Shown here: piece after piece, positions 7,874 through 17,146 of the stretch
Numbering within the stretch: the first letter of the stretch is position 1
Layout: each line of letters begins with the position of its first letter
From: Chlorogloeopsis fritschii
Lineage (GTDB): Bacteria; Cyanobacteriota; Cyanobacteriia; Cyanobacteriales; Nostocaceae
DNA length: 64,000 nucleotides
Reading direction: 5' to 3' (one strand)
Assembly (NCBI RefSeq): GCF_043099315.1
Contig: NZ_CP170746.1
The notes under the pieces: generated by a model
What the model saw: only the letters and a program-made list of their open reading frames with translations
Databases searched by the model: none
Told to the model about the DNA's origin: nothing
Position numbers and translations under genes: made by a program

Positions 7874-9322
7874 CTATGTTGACCATACCACCTTTCCTGG
7901 TTGAGGCACATCTACACTCTCCTCACTCTGTGCAAATTTCCCAACGATCGCATCCAAATTTTTTCTCGCATCGCCAAACAGCATCCGCGTATTTTCTTTA
8001 TAAAACAGGGGATTTTCAACTCCAGCGTAGCCACTAGCCATACTGCGCTTCATCACCACAACAGTACCAGCCTTCCAAACTTCCAGCACTGGCATCCCGG
8101 CAATCGGACTATTGGGATTTTCTAAAGCACTGGGGTTAACAGTATCGTTAGCACCAATTACCAATACAACATCCGTTTTTGGAAAGTCCTCGTTAATCTC
8201 ATCCATCTCTAATACGATGTCGTAAGGCACCTTAGCCTCAGCTAGAAGCACATTCATGTGTCCCGGCATACGCCCGGCTACCGGATGAATGCCAAACCGA
8301 ACTTGTACACCGCGATCGCGTAACTGCTTGGTAAGTTCTGAGACAGCGTGCTGGGCTTGAGCTACTGCCATACCGTAGCCAGGAACAATGATCGCACTCT
8401 TAGCACCACGTAACAGTTCAATGGTTTCCTCTGTCGTGGTTTTGGCGATTTCACCTACAGGGCGATCGCTCTCCAAGGCTGGTGTACTTGCCTCTGCACC
8501 AAAGCCTCCCAGAATCACGCTGATAAACGAACGGTTCATGGCTTTACACATGATGTAGCTAAGGATCGCACCACTACTACCCACCAAAGCACCTGTAATA
8601 ATGAGTAAATCGTTCGATAACATAAAGCCAGCGGCGGCGGCTGCCCATCCAGAGTAGCTGTTGAGCATTGAAATCACAACTGGCATATCAGCACCGCCAA
8701 TCGCCATCACCAAGTGAACGCCCAAAACTGAGGCGATCGCACACATCAACAACAAGGGTTCCAGCCCGCTGAAATTTCCGGCTCCCAAGAATAGAGCACC
8801 AAGCCACAGTGAAGCTCCAATCATGCCCAAGTTGAGCAAGTGTCTTCCTGGTAAAAGTAAAGGTTTGCTGCTAATAATGCCGCGTAGTTTCCCAAAGGCA
8901 ACTATCGAGCCTGTAAAAGTAACAGCACCAATAAACACACCCACAAAAATTTCAATTTGGTGGATTGTAGACTCAGCCCCAGCGAGCGATTGTGACTCTT
9001 GCAGATAATTGGCAATGCCTACCAAAACTGCAGCAGCACCAACAAAGCTATGTAAAATAGCCACTAGTTCTGGCATCGATGTCATCGCTACACGTGAAGC
9101 GACGATGGCACCAATAATGGCTCCTGGGATAACAACTGCAGCTAAGGTACCATATGCATTCGCCTTGAGTGAGAGCGCAGTTGCCACGAAGGCAATCAGC
9201 ATACCGATGATGCCGTAAATATTACCTTTGCGTGCCGTTTCCTGATCGGACAATCCCCCCAGGCTGAGAATGAATAAGGCACTTGCCCCAATATATGCAA
9301 CCGTCAGTAGGTTATTTAACAT
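7874..9322 (-). CDS. pntB: NAD(P) transhydrogenase subunit beta (PntB)
   Basis: 482 residues. The proton-translocating transhydrogenase couples hydride transfer between NADH and NADP+ to the proton gradient. The N-terminal ~270 residues hold about nine membrane helices (for example LLTVAYIGASALFILSLGG and VVISMLNSYSGWAAAAAGF). The C-terminal domain III binds NADP(H): IVPGYGMAVAQAQHAV, GRMPGHMNVLLAEA, VVLVIGANDTVNP and VMKRSMASGYAG. It starts nine bases after the pntA stop codon, so the two genes form one operon. Its ribosome-binding site is weak (AAAGAAAA), suggesting translation coupled to pntA. Confidence 0.97.
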   Translation of the reverse strand: MLNNLLTVAYIGASALFILSLGGLSDQETARKGNIYGIIGMLIAFVATALSLKANAYGTLAAVVIPGAIIGAIVASRVAMTSMPELVAILHSFVGAAAVLVGIANYLQESQSLAGAESTIHQIEIFVGVFIGAVTFTGSIVAFGKLRGIISSKPLLLPGRHLLNLGMIGASLWLGALFLGAGNFSGLEPLLLMCAIASVLGVHLVMAIGGADMPVVISMLNSYSGWAAAAAGFMLSNDLLIITGALVGSSGAILSYIMCKAMNRSFISVILGGFGAEASTPALESDRPVGEIAKTTTEETIELLRGAKSAIIVPGYGMAVAQAQHAVSELTKQLRDRGVQVRFGIHPVAGRMPGHMNVLLAEAKVPYDIVLEMDEINEDFPKTDVVLVIGANDTVNPSALENPNSPIAGMPVLEVWKAGTVVVMKRSMASGYAGVENPLFYKENTRMLFGDARKNLDAIVGKFAQSEESVDVPQPGKVVWST

Positions 9323-9331
9323 AGTTTTCTT

Positions 9332-10918
9332 TTACTTTTGGAACATCTTGAGCATACGTTGAGTAACTAAAAAGCCACCGGAAATGTTGATTGTCCCAAC
9401 CAGGATAGCGATCGCACCAAGGATGGTAGTCGATGAACTTGATGCCCCAGAAATTTGGAGCATCCCACCAATAATGATGATGCCGCTAATAGCATTGGTG
9501 ACACTCATTAGCGGCGTATGCAGAGCAGGCTTGACGTTCCAGATTACTTGCCAGCCAACAAAGCAGGCAAGGACAAACACAGTGAAATGAGATAGAAACG
9601 AAGGAGGTGCGCTGATACCAATACCAAGGAGAGCCAAGCCAACTAGAACCAGCCATAAGTCACTGCTACTTTTTGAAGAACTGGAAACTGGAGAGGCTAA
9701 AACAGATGGAGTTGAAGGTGCAGCAACAACCGTAGGCTCTTTCGTTTTGTCTTCTTGTCTCCGTGTCTCCGTATCTTTCAGCACAGGCTTAGGTGGCGGC
9801 CAAGTAATGTCCCCAGCGTGAGTTACCAAAGCACCTCGAATTACCTCGTTTTCAAAATCAACTCTATAGTTGTTAGCTCCACCTATTTCTTGGAGGAAAT
9901 GGTAAAGATTAGTACCGTAAAGCTGGCTTGCCTGTTGAGCCATACGACTAGGCAAATCGGTAAGCCCTACAATTGTCACTCCCTGATAACGGTAAACTTC
10001 ATCAGGGTGTGTACAGGCACAATTACCGCCTTGCTCTGCGGCGAGATCGACGATTACCGATCCCTCCTTCATACTCTCAACCATTTCCTGCGTAACTAGT
10101 ACAGGTGCTTTTTTCCCAGGGATTAGTGCTGTCGTGATAATAATGTCAACTTCTTTGGCTTGAGCGGCGAACAACTCCATCTCAGCTTTGATAAATTCAT
10201 CACTCATGACTTTGGCGTAGCCGCCTTCACCCGAACCGTCTTCTGCAAAGTTGAGTTCCAAGAACTCTGCACCTAAACTCTCTACCTGCTCCTTAACTAT
10301 AAGACGTGTATCAAAAGCACGAACAATCGCACCTAAGCTTCTGGCAGTACCGATCGCTGCCAATCCAGCTACACCAGCACCAATAATTAATACCTTTGCA
10401 GGTGGCACCTTTCCAGCTGCTGTAATTTGTCCGTTAAAGAAGCGCCCAAAGTGATTGGCAGCCTCTATTACAGCTCGATAACCAGCCAGATTTGCCATTG
10501 AACTCAGAGCATCCATCTTTTGTGCCCTAGTGATACGCGGCACCGCATCCATTGCTAGCACCGTAGCCTTACGCGCTGCCAATTTTTCCAGCAAATCGGG
10601 GTTTTGGGCTGGCCATATAAAACTGATTAATGTCCCTCCCTCCCTTAGCAGTTCAGTTTCATCCTTTCCCAACTCAGGGTGTAACTGTGGCGGACGAACT
10701 TTAAGTACAATATCTGCCTCTGCCCAGAGGGTAGGTGCATCTGGGACAATTTTGCATTCAGCCTGTGTATAGGCTTCGTTTGTAAAATTTGCGCTTTCGC
10801 CCGCATTCTTCTCAATCAGCACATCGAAGCCAAGCTTCATTAGATGCTTGGCTGTCTCTGGTGTTGCTGCCACGCGACATTCACCAGGGTAAACTTCCTT
10901 TGGGATACCAACTTTCAT
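9332..10918 (-). CDS. pntA: NAD(P) transhydrogenase subunit alpha (PntA), fused form
   Basis: 528 residues from ATG 10918, chosen because AGGAGA precedes it and MKVGIPKEVYPGECRVAATP is the family N-terminus (an upstream in-frame start at 10957 has no such support). Domain I binds NAD(H): VLIIGAGVAGLAAIGTARSL at ~165-185. The C-terminal ~95 residues carry the membrane helices (LWLVLVGLALLGIGISA, FVLACFVGWQVIW, AISGIIIIGGML). The soluble and membrane parts are often separate genes in cyanobacteria; here they are one frame joined by a ~45-residue linker (KDTETRRQEDKTKE, then a Thr/Pro/Ser stretch). The linker DNA includes GTCTCCGTGTCTCC, the same low-complexity unit found in intergenic repeats here. 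Confidence 0.96.
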   Translation of the reverse strand: MKVGIPKEVYPGECRVAATPETAKHLMKLGFDVLIEKNAGESANFTNEAYTQAECKIVPDAPTLWAEADIVLKVRPPQLHPELGKDETELLREGGTLISFIWPAQNPDLLEKLAARKATVLAMDAVPRITRAQKMDALSSMANLAGYRAVIEAANHFGRFFNGQITAAGKVPPAKVLIIGAGVAGLAAIGTARSLGAIVRAFDTRLIVKEQVESLGAEFLELNFAEDGSGEGGYAKVMSDEFIKAEMELFAAQAKEVDIIITTALIPGKKAPVLVTQEMVESMKEGSVIVDLAAEQGGNCACTHPDEVYRYQGVTIVGLTDLPSRMAQQASQLYGTNLYHFLQEIGGANNYRVDFENEVIRGALVTHAGDITWPPPKPVLKDTETRRQEDKTKEPTVVAAPSTPSVLASPVSSSSKSSSDLWLVLVGLALLGIGISAPPSFLSHFTVFVLACFVGWQVIWNVKPALHTPLMSVTNAISGIIIIGGMLQISGASSSSTTILGAIAILVGTINISGGFLVTQRMLKMFQK

Positions 10919-11440
10919 AATCTGTCTCCTCTCTATTAAGCTGAATTCCCCAAGCAAAGAGAGACAATAACTCGTTTATAGTGTAGTTTTGAACATACTA
11001 TTACAAGAGTAATATTTGATATCTAGAACTGTCTTAATTCTTCACAAGTAATTAGTAGATTTCTATCAAAAGAAATATAGAATTTATACCTATTTTATAT
11101 TTTTAGTACATCAAATCCTTGACAAAAAACAGGTAAAAATTAGAGGGATCAATTATTTCTCTGTTAATTATGACAATTATGAAGCTTATATATTTTCAAA
11201 TTAGACATAAAAAAATTTACAACAAGTAATGAAAATTTTACTTGTTGTAACATCTACTATATGTAATGACAGTTGTTCACGAAGATTTGTCTACCTTAAA
11301 ATAAGGCAGCCTTTCATCAGATTGGCTCGCATAAAAAATAGATGAAAACTCTCTTCCCTAGCTCCTAGCCCCTAGCTTCTAGTCCCTATTTTCAGATAGG
11401 CACTATTGTGCAAAATACTCAATATAATTAATATAGCTAA
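10919..11440. other. Intergenic region between cobL and pntA
   Basis: 522 AT-rich bases. It should hold the pntA promoter (right next to 10918) and the end of the cobL transcript. A hairpin terminator candidate is listed at 11205-11250. A CTAGCTCCTAGCCCCTAGC repeat lies near 11355. No ORF of interest is seen. Confidence 0.5.
11205..11250 (-). terminator. Candidate Rho-independent terminator of cobL
   Basis: A perfect 13-bp stem (TTACAACAAGTAA at 11217-11229, its complement at 11238-11250) with an 8-base loop. Read on the minus strand it is followed by ATTTTTTTATG. The stem is AT-rich, hence weak, and lies ~190 bases past the cobL stop. Confidence 0.45.
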
Positions 11441-12691
11441 CTAACTTGGACACTTTGCATTAACAATTGTTACTGGATTCAATGGTGCAAAACGCGTTAG
11501 CTGTCCTATTGGTACAGAGCGAGATAGCTGTACTTGCAATAACTGATACTCCCAAGAGTGAGATTTGAACCACAATAAGGCAGTGTTGAGATGTTCTAAT
11601 GTCGCCAAAGCCAGAACTATCACACCTTTGGGATTTAACCTACTAGTACAAGTATCAAGAATTGCAGTTAAATTTCCACCGCTACCACCAATAAAGATGC
11701 GATCGCATTTCCCTTCCAAACTTTCCAATACTTCTGGTGCCTTGCCGTGAATAGATATAACATTTTTAACTTGGAAACGTTCACAATTACGTGTAATTAA
11801 TGAACTACCCGCAGCAGTTTTTTCAATGGCATAAACTTTAGAAGTGGGGAATAAACGGGCAATTTCAATCGAAACAGAACCAGTCCCCGCGCCAATATCC
11901 CAGATAACTTGTCCGGGACGCAGCGCTAGTTCTGATAAAACCAAAGTGCGGACTTCCCGTTTTGTCATTAAACCAGGGCGATCGCTAAAACACAGAAAGC
12001 AATCATCTGGTATCCCAAAGTGGGGTAATTTTTCCAAATCTAACTCTTGATAATGCTCTTGACGTATAAATATCACTATATTTAAGTGGGCAAAATCCTG
12101 ATTTTGTAGAGATGCAAAATTTCCCGTCTCTATAATGCGTTCGTCATTACCACCTAAATTTTCACAAACCCAACATCGATATTGACTGGGCAAATTTAAA
12201 GATTCTACCAAGCGAGCGATCGCACTCGGAGTATTCTTGCCATCTGTGAGTACGGCAATTTTCTCCACTCCTTGCTGCAACGCTTGTACTAATTCATCAA
12301 CAGAACGCCCGTGTGCGCTGATGACACGGGCGTCTTGCCAGGGAACTTGAATGCGATTAAAAGCTAGCTGTACTGAACTCAGATGCGGATGAAATGTCAG
12401 TTTTTCTGGGGAGAATTCCGACGACAGCAACCGTCCTAAACCAAAAAATAACGGATCTCCAGAAACCAAAACGACAATGCCCTCACTACCGTTTGTCAAC
12501 AAGCGACGGATTTCTTGAATTGCTTCAGTAAAATCTTTGAGGACTAGACGTTGAGCCGGGTGATTGGGAAAATAACTCAAGTGGCGATCGCTGCCCACAA
12601 GCAATGTCGCTTTTTCAACTAATTGTCTGACTTTTTCCGTTAACCCAGCTGCCCCATCTAAGCCAATTCCCACAACATGAATTTTAGTCAT
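11441..12691 (-). CDS. cobL: Precorrin-6Y C5,15-methyltransferase (decarboxylating), CbiE-CbiT fusion
   Basis: 416 residues, a fusion found in many cobalamin producers. The N-terminal ~200 residues are the CbiE-type tetrapyrrole methylase (IHVVGIGLDGAAGL, VVLVSGDPLFFGLGR). The C-terminal ~190 are the CbiT-type SAM-dependent methyltransferase/decarboxylase with WDIGAGTGSVSIEIARL. Together they methylate C5 and C15 of the corrin ring and decarboxylate the acetate side chain in B12 synthesis. No cobalamin-riboswitch-like element is seen in the ~190 bases upstream. It stands apart from other cob genes, as is common in cyanobacteria. Confidence 0.95.
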   Translation of the reverse strand: MTKIHVVGIGLDGAAGLTEKVRQLVEKATLLVGSDRHLSYFPNHPAQRLVLKDFTEAIQEIRRLLTNGSEGIVVLVSGDPLFFGLGRLLSSEFSPEKLTFHPHLSSVQLAFNRIQVPWQDARVISAHGRSVDELVQALQQGVEKIAVLTDGKNTPSAIARLVESLNLPSQYRCWVCENLGGNDERIIETGNFASLQNQDFAHLNIVIFIRQEHYQELDLEKLPHFGIPDDCFLCFSDRPGLMTKREVRTLVLSELALRPGQVIWDIGAGTGSVSIEIARLFPTSKVYAIEKTAAGSSLITRNCERFQVKNVISIHGKAPEVLESLEGKCDRIFIGGSGGNLTAILDTCTSRLNPKGVIVLALATLEHLNTALLWFKSHSWEYQLLQVQLSRSVPIGQLTRFAPLNPVTIVNAKCPS

Positions 12692-12846
12692 TAATTAATA
12701 GTCAATGGTCATTAGTTAATATTCACATTTTCTACCGTAGCTATACGTACAAAGTATGCCTACTTTTTAGGACATCAGTACTAAGTAACCTAGTCCGCAC
12801 AGGCGGACTTAGTACGTGTAGCCGCACCCTTCTAGGGTGTCGGCGG

Positions 12847-12884
12847 CAAATGACAAATGACAAATGACCATTGACTAATGACTA
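12847..12884. repeat. Short tandem heptanucleotide-type repeat
   Basis: Degenerate tandem units of AAATGAC/TTGACTA type (CAAATGACAAATGACAAATG, then CCATTGACTAATGAC), abutting the 3' end of the next minus-strand gene. Such short tandem repeats are typical of heterocystous cyanobacterial genomes. The 12692-12846 stretch upstream also contains a GC-rich direct/inverted segment (GTAGCCGCACCCTTCTAGGG). Confidence 0.6.
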
Positions 12885-14000
12885 ACCACCAAAAGGAGTT
12901 AAACGCTTGATCGCACGACCGGCAACATCCCCATAGCGCAACTCTCCACACAGGATTTTACCCATCATTTGAGGTGCAGAGGGACGCTTGACACCAACTT
13001 TGTAGCCAACTCCAGGAAAACGATAAAACAGCCCGGCTAATTTTTGTGCCCAAGCCATATCAGTGCCCCATTCTTCATTGATGACTTCAGAGTATTTTTC
13101 TAGGGCATTGATATCGCCACCGACGGCTTTGTCAATCGCCTCTGCTGCTTTTAAACCAGTAAAAATCGAAGGACGAATACCTTCTGCGGTAAACGGATCG
13201 ACAACACAAGCCGCTTCTCCTGCCAAAATCGCATTATCAGTATGCAACTTTTGCTCACCATTCCAAAGGCAGAGGGCGTGTCCGTACTGTTTGCAGGTTT
13301 TCACATCCAACCCAAACGAGTTGCCATATTCATCCAAAATTTTCTTAAAGTCTTGTGGTTCACCACCGATAAAAGTACCAACACCAATAGAGTATCCATC
13401 TGCTTTCGGGAAGTTCCACAGGTAGCCATTTTTCACCATGCCAAATTCAAAGTGGGCGATGTGCCCGTTTTCTACCTGGGCTGGTGCTTCTGCTTCTAAG
13501 GCTCCAGCTAAACGGCGTTTGCGTTCTTTGAAGCCTAGCCATTTTGCCATTGGGCCTTTTGCACCATCAGCAGCAATTAAATATCGACCTGTAAATGAAC
13601 CATTAGCAGTATTTACTTGCCAGCGATCGCTTTGAAACTCAATACCCGTAACTTCTACATTGTCTTTTAGTTCTGCACCTTGTTTCTGGGCTTGCTGAAT
13701 TAAGAAGTGGTCGAAAACATCCCGTCGTACCATCCACACTGGTTCGGGAGTTTTAAGTTCAGCTTCCACTGGATCGCCCATTTTCCACGTGCAGCGAATT
13801 GTGTTTGCTTTAATAGAAATTGCTGGGCTAAAGTCAAAGTCAAACCACTCAGCTATGCTTGGCGACACGCCACCGCCACAAGGTTTATATCTTGGCAGAG
13901 ACTCTTTTTCCAAAACTAATACAGAGCGTCCTCGTTTTGCTAAGTGATATGCAGTTGTTCCACCAGCTGGCCCCGCGCCGACGATAATGCAGTCGTACAT
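12882..14000 (-). CDS. Geranylgeranyl reductase family FAD-dependent oxidoreductase
   Basis: 372 residues. The N-terminal FAD-binding motif is CIIVGAGPAGGTTAYHLAKR, followed by the family hallmark LPRYKPCGGGVS (Cys-Gly-Gly), the YLIAADGAKGPMAKWLGF segment, and the second FAD site ILAGEAACVVDPFTAEGIRP. The family hydrogenates isoprenoid double bonds (chlorophyll phytyl chain, archaeal lipids, quinone side chains). The sequence is clearly different from cyanobacterial ChlP, which is ~405 residues and has an LDNAKPCGGAI-type motif, so this is a paralogue whose substrate cannot be named. It has its own long upstream region. Confidence 0.85.
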   Translation of the reverse strand: MYDCIIVGAGPAGGTTAYHLAKRGRSVLVLEKESLPRYKPCGGGVSPSIAEWFDFDFSPAISIKANTIRCTWKMGDPVEAELKTPEPVWMVRRDVFDHFLIQQAQKQGAELKDNVEVTGIEFQSDRWQVNTANGSFTGRYLIAADGAKGPMAKWLGFKERKRRLAGALEAEAPAQVENGHIAHFEFGMVKNGYLWNFPKADGYSIGVGTFIGGEPQDFKKILDEYGNSFGLDVKTCKQYGHALCLWNGEQKLHTDNAILAGEAACVVDPFTAEGIRPSIFTGLKAAEAIDKAVGGDINALEKYSEVINEEWGTDMAWAQKLAGLFYRFPGVGYKVGVKRPSAPQMMGKILCGELRYGDVAGRAIKRLTPFGG

Positions 14001-14825
14001 ATGGCTGAATTTTGCTCCTGATGATTGTTGAATTTTTATACTCTACCGCTAGACAGTCTCACCAATTTAACTTGATTTTGGTGTCTACTGTGCAAAATTC
14101 CACAGCTTTGTGTTTGACTAGTCTCAAGTATTTACTTATAACTAAGAATGTTCATTACGTAAATCTTGGCATTCAAAACTAAATTTTTAATAGTTTATTT
14201 TTTTGACTTTGTTATTGTTCTCTAATTTATTCTTAGTTTTTTCATATATTTTCGTAGTCTATATGTATTATTTTGAGTACATATAAAAACAGCTACTTGT
14301 CTGGCTTGACCCCTACTAAGTTACAATTCATTGATTATACTGATTACAAATTTTCTGCAAAGTTTTAGTAAATATTTTCACATTTCACAAAAATTTTTGC
14401 AGCTTTTGTAGTTTAGATTGCCATTACTCTGTGCTCCTCCCCTACGGGAAGGCAAAGCGCCTAATGTGTTTTCCTGTGTGTTCCTTAAGTTGAAAAACAT
14501 TATGAGGAATTAATGTACCAAGACAAGAATTACGCATAAGTTACGGAAGTATCAACTGCAGAGTACGCAAAGAACACGGAGGAAAGAGAGTTTTAGAGGA
14601 ATTTTACGTAATTTCTACAAGAATGAGTAGCTGAGAGCAACGAATTGAACTCTCAACTATTCACTCTTGTACAATCAGATTTAAGCAGATATTACTTTTC
14701 ACAACTAGGAGCCATGCTCTGCGTGCTACAGGTATATCAAAATTTGTCACAGCGCGATCACGTTGTGGCTACCTTTTTAAGAGTTTTAAGTCACAACAGC
14801 ACTAGTCTCCTCTCATCCTCCATTT
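14001..14825. other. Long intergenic region, AT-rich, with a dispersed repeat
   Basis: 825 bases. Bases 14001-14420 are very AT-rich and carry the promoter of the minus-strand flavoprotein. Bases 14520-14622 are a degenerate copy of the repeat at 6495-6590 (TACGCATAAGTTACGGAAG, ACTGCAGAGTACGCAAAGAA, TTTTACGTAAT). A 64-codon frame at 14645-14839 has no protein-like composition and overlaps the 3' end of frr; I do not call it. Confidence 0.5.
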
Positions 14826-15374
14826 TTAGACAGTTGTGATGTCTTTTTCTTTTTCTGCTAGTAGTTCGTTGATTTTGCCAGTGTATTTGTCCGTCAGTTT
14901 TTGTAGTTTATCTTGTTGATCGCGTGCTTCATCTTCTGTTATTTCTGAGTTTTTTTCCATTTTGCGAATAGTGTCTAGAGCATCGCGGCGAATGTTACGA
15001 ATTGCGACGCGCCCTTCTTCGGCATACTTCGCAGCAATTTTGACCAATTCTTTACGGCGATCGCTCGTTAGGGGCGGAATATTTAGCCGGATTGCAGAAC
15101 CATCATTATTGGGGGTTAAACCCACATCCGACATCGAAATCGCCTTTTCAATCATATTCAAGGTACTGCGATCGTAGGGCTGAATCATGATTGTTGTAGC
15201 ATCCGGCGTGCTAATGTTTGCCAGAGACTTTAGGGATGTAGGTGTACCGTAGTATTCTACTGTCACCTTATCTAATAAACTCGCGTTAGCGCGACCAGTG
15301 CGAATTGTGTTAAAAGCTCGTTGAGTTGCCTCAACAGTCTTTTGCATCGTACTCTCAGCTTCAGCTAATTTCAC
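14826..15374 (-). CDS. frr: Ribosome recycling factor
   Basis: 182 residues from GTG 15374. It releases ribosomes from mRNA after termination, together with EF-G. The sequence VKLAEAESTMQKTVEATQRA, FNTIRTGRANASLLDKVTVE and RRKELVKIAAKYAEEGRVAI is diagnostic. I chose the GTG, not the longer frame, because GGGAGG lies six bases upstream and the protein then starts as its homologues do. The first 14 bases overlap the end of pyrH, whose final codons double as the frr ribosome-binding site, so the two are translationally coupled. Confidence 0.97.
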   Translation of the reverse strand: MKLAEAESTMQKTVEATQRAFNTIRTGRANASLLDKVTVEYYGTPTSLKSLANISTPDATTIMIQPYDRSTLNMIEKAISMSDVGLTPNNDGSAIRLNIPPLTSDRRKELVKIAAKYAEEGRVAIRNIRRDALDTIRKMEKNSEITEDEARDQQDKLQKLTDKYTGKINELLAEKEKDITTV

Positions 15375-16089
15375 AAGAACCTCCCACAAGGGTGCCGATC
15401 GATTCTCCCATGACTGCTCGGCGGATATTACCCCGCACTGTCAAGTCAAAAACGAGAATAGGGATATTATTCTCCTTACATAAGGCTATCGCGGTACTGT
15501 CCATTACCCGCAAATCTTTAGCCAAAACATGGCCATATGTCAGAGTATTGTAGCGCTTGGCCTGAGGGTAGATATGTGGATCGGCGTCGTAGATTCCGTC
15601 TACTTTTGTGGCTTTGAAAATCACATCAGCTTCAATTTCTGCCGCTCTTAAAGCAGCAGTTGTATCAGTAGTGAAAAAAGGATTGCCAGAACCCGCACCA
15701 AAAATAACCACCCGTCCTTTTTCTAGATGACGGATGGCACGACGGCGAATATAGGGTTCAGCTAATTCCTGCATGGCGATCGCGGTTTGGACTCGTGTTT
15801 GTACCCCGATTCGTTCGAGTGAGTCTTGCAGAGTCATGGCATTCATTACCGTGGCAATCATTCCGATGTAGTCAGCGGTTGCCCTATCCATCCCCGCCGA
15901 CGCGGCTTTGACGCCACGAAATATATTACCCCCGCCAACGACGATGGCAATTTGAACACCAGTAGCTACCACTTCTGCTACTTCTTGTGCTATTTCTTTG
16001 ACCACTTCTGGATCAATTCCATAGCCCATGTTGCCCATCAAGGCTTCACCGCTTAGTTTAAGTAAAACCCGTCGGTAATGTGTTCCCAT
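15361..16089 (-). CDS. pyrH: Uridylate kinase (UMP kinase)
   Basis: 242 residues from ATG 16089 (MGTHYRRVLLKLSGEALMGN). It phosphorylates UMP to UDP in pyrimidine nucleotide synthesis. The nucleotide-binding LKLSGEAL, the IVVGGGNIFRG loop, GAGSGNPFFTTDTTAALRA and VDGIYDADP are all present. The longer frame (from 16128) would add a non-homologous leader. It is the first gene of the pyrH-frr operon, a conserved bacterial pairing, and overlaps frr by 14 bases. Confidence 0.97.
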   Translation of the reverse strand: MGTHYRRVLLKLSGEALMGNMGYGIDPEVVKEIAQEVAEVVATGVQIAIVVGGGNIFRGVKAASAGMDRATADYIGMIATVMNAMTLQDSLERIGVQTRVQTAIAMQELAEPYIRRRAIRHLEKGRVVIFGAGSGNPFFTTDTTAALRAAEIEADVIFKATKVDGIYDADPHIYPQAKRYNTLTYGHVLAKDLRVMDSTAIALCKENNIPILVFDLTVRGNIRRAVMGESIGTLVGGSCEIS

Positions 16090-16159
16090 GAAGTTACGCT
16101 TTATCAAAAAATATGCAATTACCTCCAATTTAAGATAACAGCACAGTGACTATCTGTCT

Positions 16160-16714
16160 CTAGTCACGCCACACTAAAGCAGTACCTACGGGTTCAGTTT
16201 CTTTTGGAAAAATTTCTTTACCTTGGATCAAACAGGCGATCGCCGCTTTGAGAAAATGTCTTTTCACAGCTAGCGGATCTTGAGGATAATCGTCAATTAA
16301 TCCTTTGTAGCGTAAAATACCATCTTTATCGATCAAGAAAGCCATTGGTGTTTTGCTGGCACCAAAGCTGCGAGTTACATCTTGAGTAGAATCCCATAGG
16401 TAAGGGAAGTTTAACTTGCGATCGGCTGCAAAAGCTTTCATATTTTCAAAGCTTTCTGTTGGTATCTGACTGGCATCATTGCCATTCACACCTATCAGCG
16501 TAAAACCTTGTTTATAAAACTCAGTTTGAATGCTCTTCAGCCTTTCTACATATAACTTTACATAAGGACAATGATTAGACATCAAAATGACGCCGACTGC
16601 CCGGAATGATTCTAAATAACGGCGAAGATGATGTACTTGTTTGTCAATTCCTGGCAATTCAAAATCTGGTGCGTAACTTCCCACCGGAGTATTTATTGTT
16701 TCTAGTGCATTCAT
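16160..16714 (-). CDS. Thioredoxin-fold peroxiredoxin-like (AhpC/TSA) protein
   Basis: 184 residues from ATG 16714, chosen because GGGAG lies ten bases upstream and MNALETINTPVGSYAPDFEL is a normal start for the family. It has the AhpC/TSA-Redoxin fold: YAPDFELPGIDKQ, then VGVILMSNHCPYVKLY, GVNGNDASQIP, and the cis-Pro region SFGASKTPMAFLIDKDG. It keeps a single Cys in NHCPY; there is no resolving CxxC partner, as in the cyanobacterial 'thioredoxin family protein' group. Role is probably thiol-based redox or peroxide handling; substrate unknown. It is separated from pyrH by 70 bases. Confidence 0.85.
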   Translation of the reverse strand: MNALETINTPVGSYAPDFELPGIDKQVHHLRRYLESFRAVGVILMSNHCPYVKLYVERLKSIQTEFYKQGFTLIGVNGNDASQIPTESFENMKAFAADRKLNFPYLWDSTQDVTRSFGASKTPMAFLIDKDGILRYKGLIDDYPQDPLAVKRHFLKAAIACLIQGKEIFPKETEPVGTALVWRD

Positions 16715-17146
16715 TGTTCTAACTCCCAGGAACTTTGTATGAACAAGAAAACATACGCCCTCATTTGCTAGCGTCATTTCCCCATTTCACACCACCCCTT
16801 TTGCGGATGCTTGATATCCAACAATTTTAGAAATCAATTTCCTTGTTGTAAATTGTGAAACTACTGAATATCAACCTTATGCTTGCTTTACCACAAGCCA
16901 CATCACAGCTAGCCCCACGTAATTCCACACAAGACAGCATTAAAAAAGAACTTATTTTCCTGGCTCCTGACTTCTTTTTTATTAAAAACTTAACAAAGTA
17001 TGCTTACATAACTTCAGCAGTAATACTGTATTTACTATTCAAAGTCTTTACTAAAGTTAACATCACCAATCAACTTGTACACTATTCTTTGTAGTGACTT
17101 TGTGCCTTTGCTCCACATCTAAAACCTGTCTGGATATAAACTACCC
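16715..17146. other. Intergenic region between divergent genes
   Basis: 432 bases between the thioredoxin-fold gene (minus) and the alpha/beta hydrolase (plus), so it should hold two promoters. The 79-codon frame 16855-17094 lacks homology I recognise and any ribosome-binding site, and I do not call it. No structured element is seen. Confidence 0.45.

Noticed and set aside
7874..10918. Numerous plus-strand frames opposite pntA-pntB
   Set aside because: They are shadows of well-conserved membrane-protein genes, with no start signals and no domain content.
12692..12881. Cobalamin riboswitch upstream of cobL
   Set aside because: The gap is only ~190 bases, consists of repeats and lacks the B12-box (GCCACTG-like) core.
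12882..14000. Assignment as ChlP (chlorophyll geranylgeranyl reductase)
   Set aside because: Length (372 versus about 405) and the N-terminal motif differ from cyanobacterial ChlP, so only the family is called.
14645..14839. 64-codon plus-strand frame
   Set aside because: Overlaps the 3' end of frr antisense, no start signal and no protein-like pattern.
16855..17094. 79-codon plus-strand frame
   Set aside because: No ribosome-binding site, AT-driven composition and no family resemblance; it lies in a divergent promoter region.
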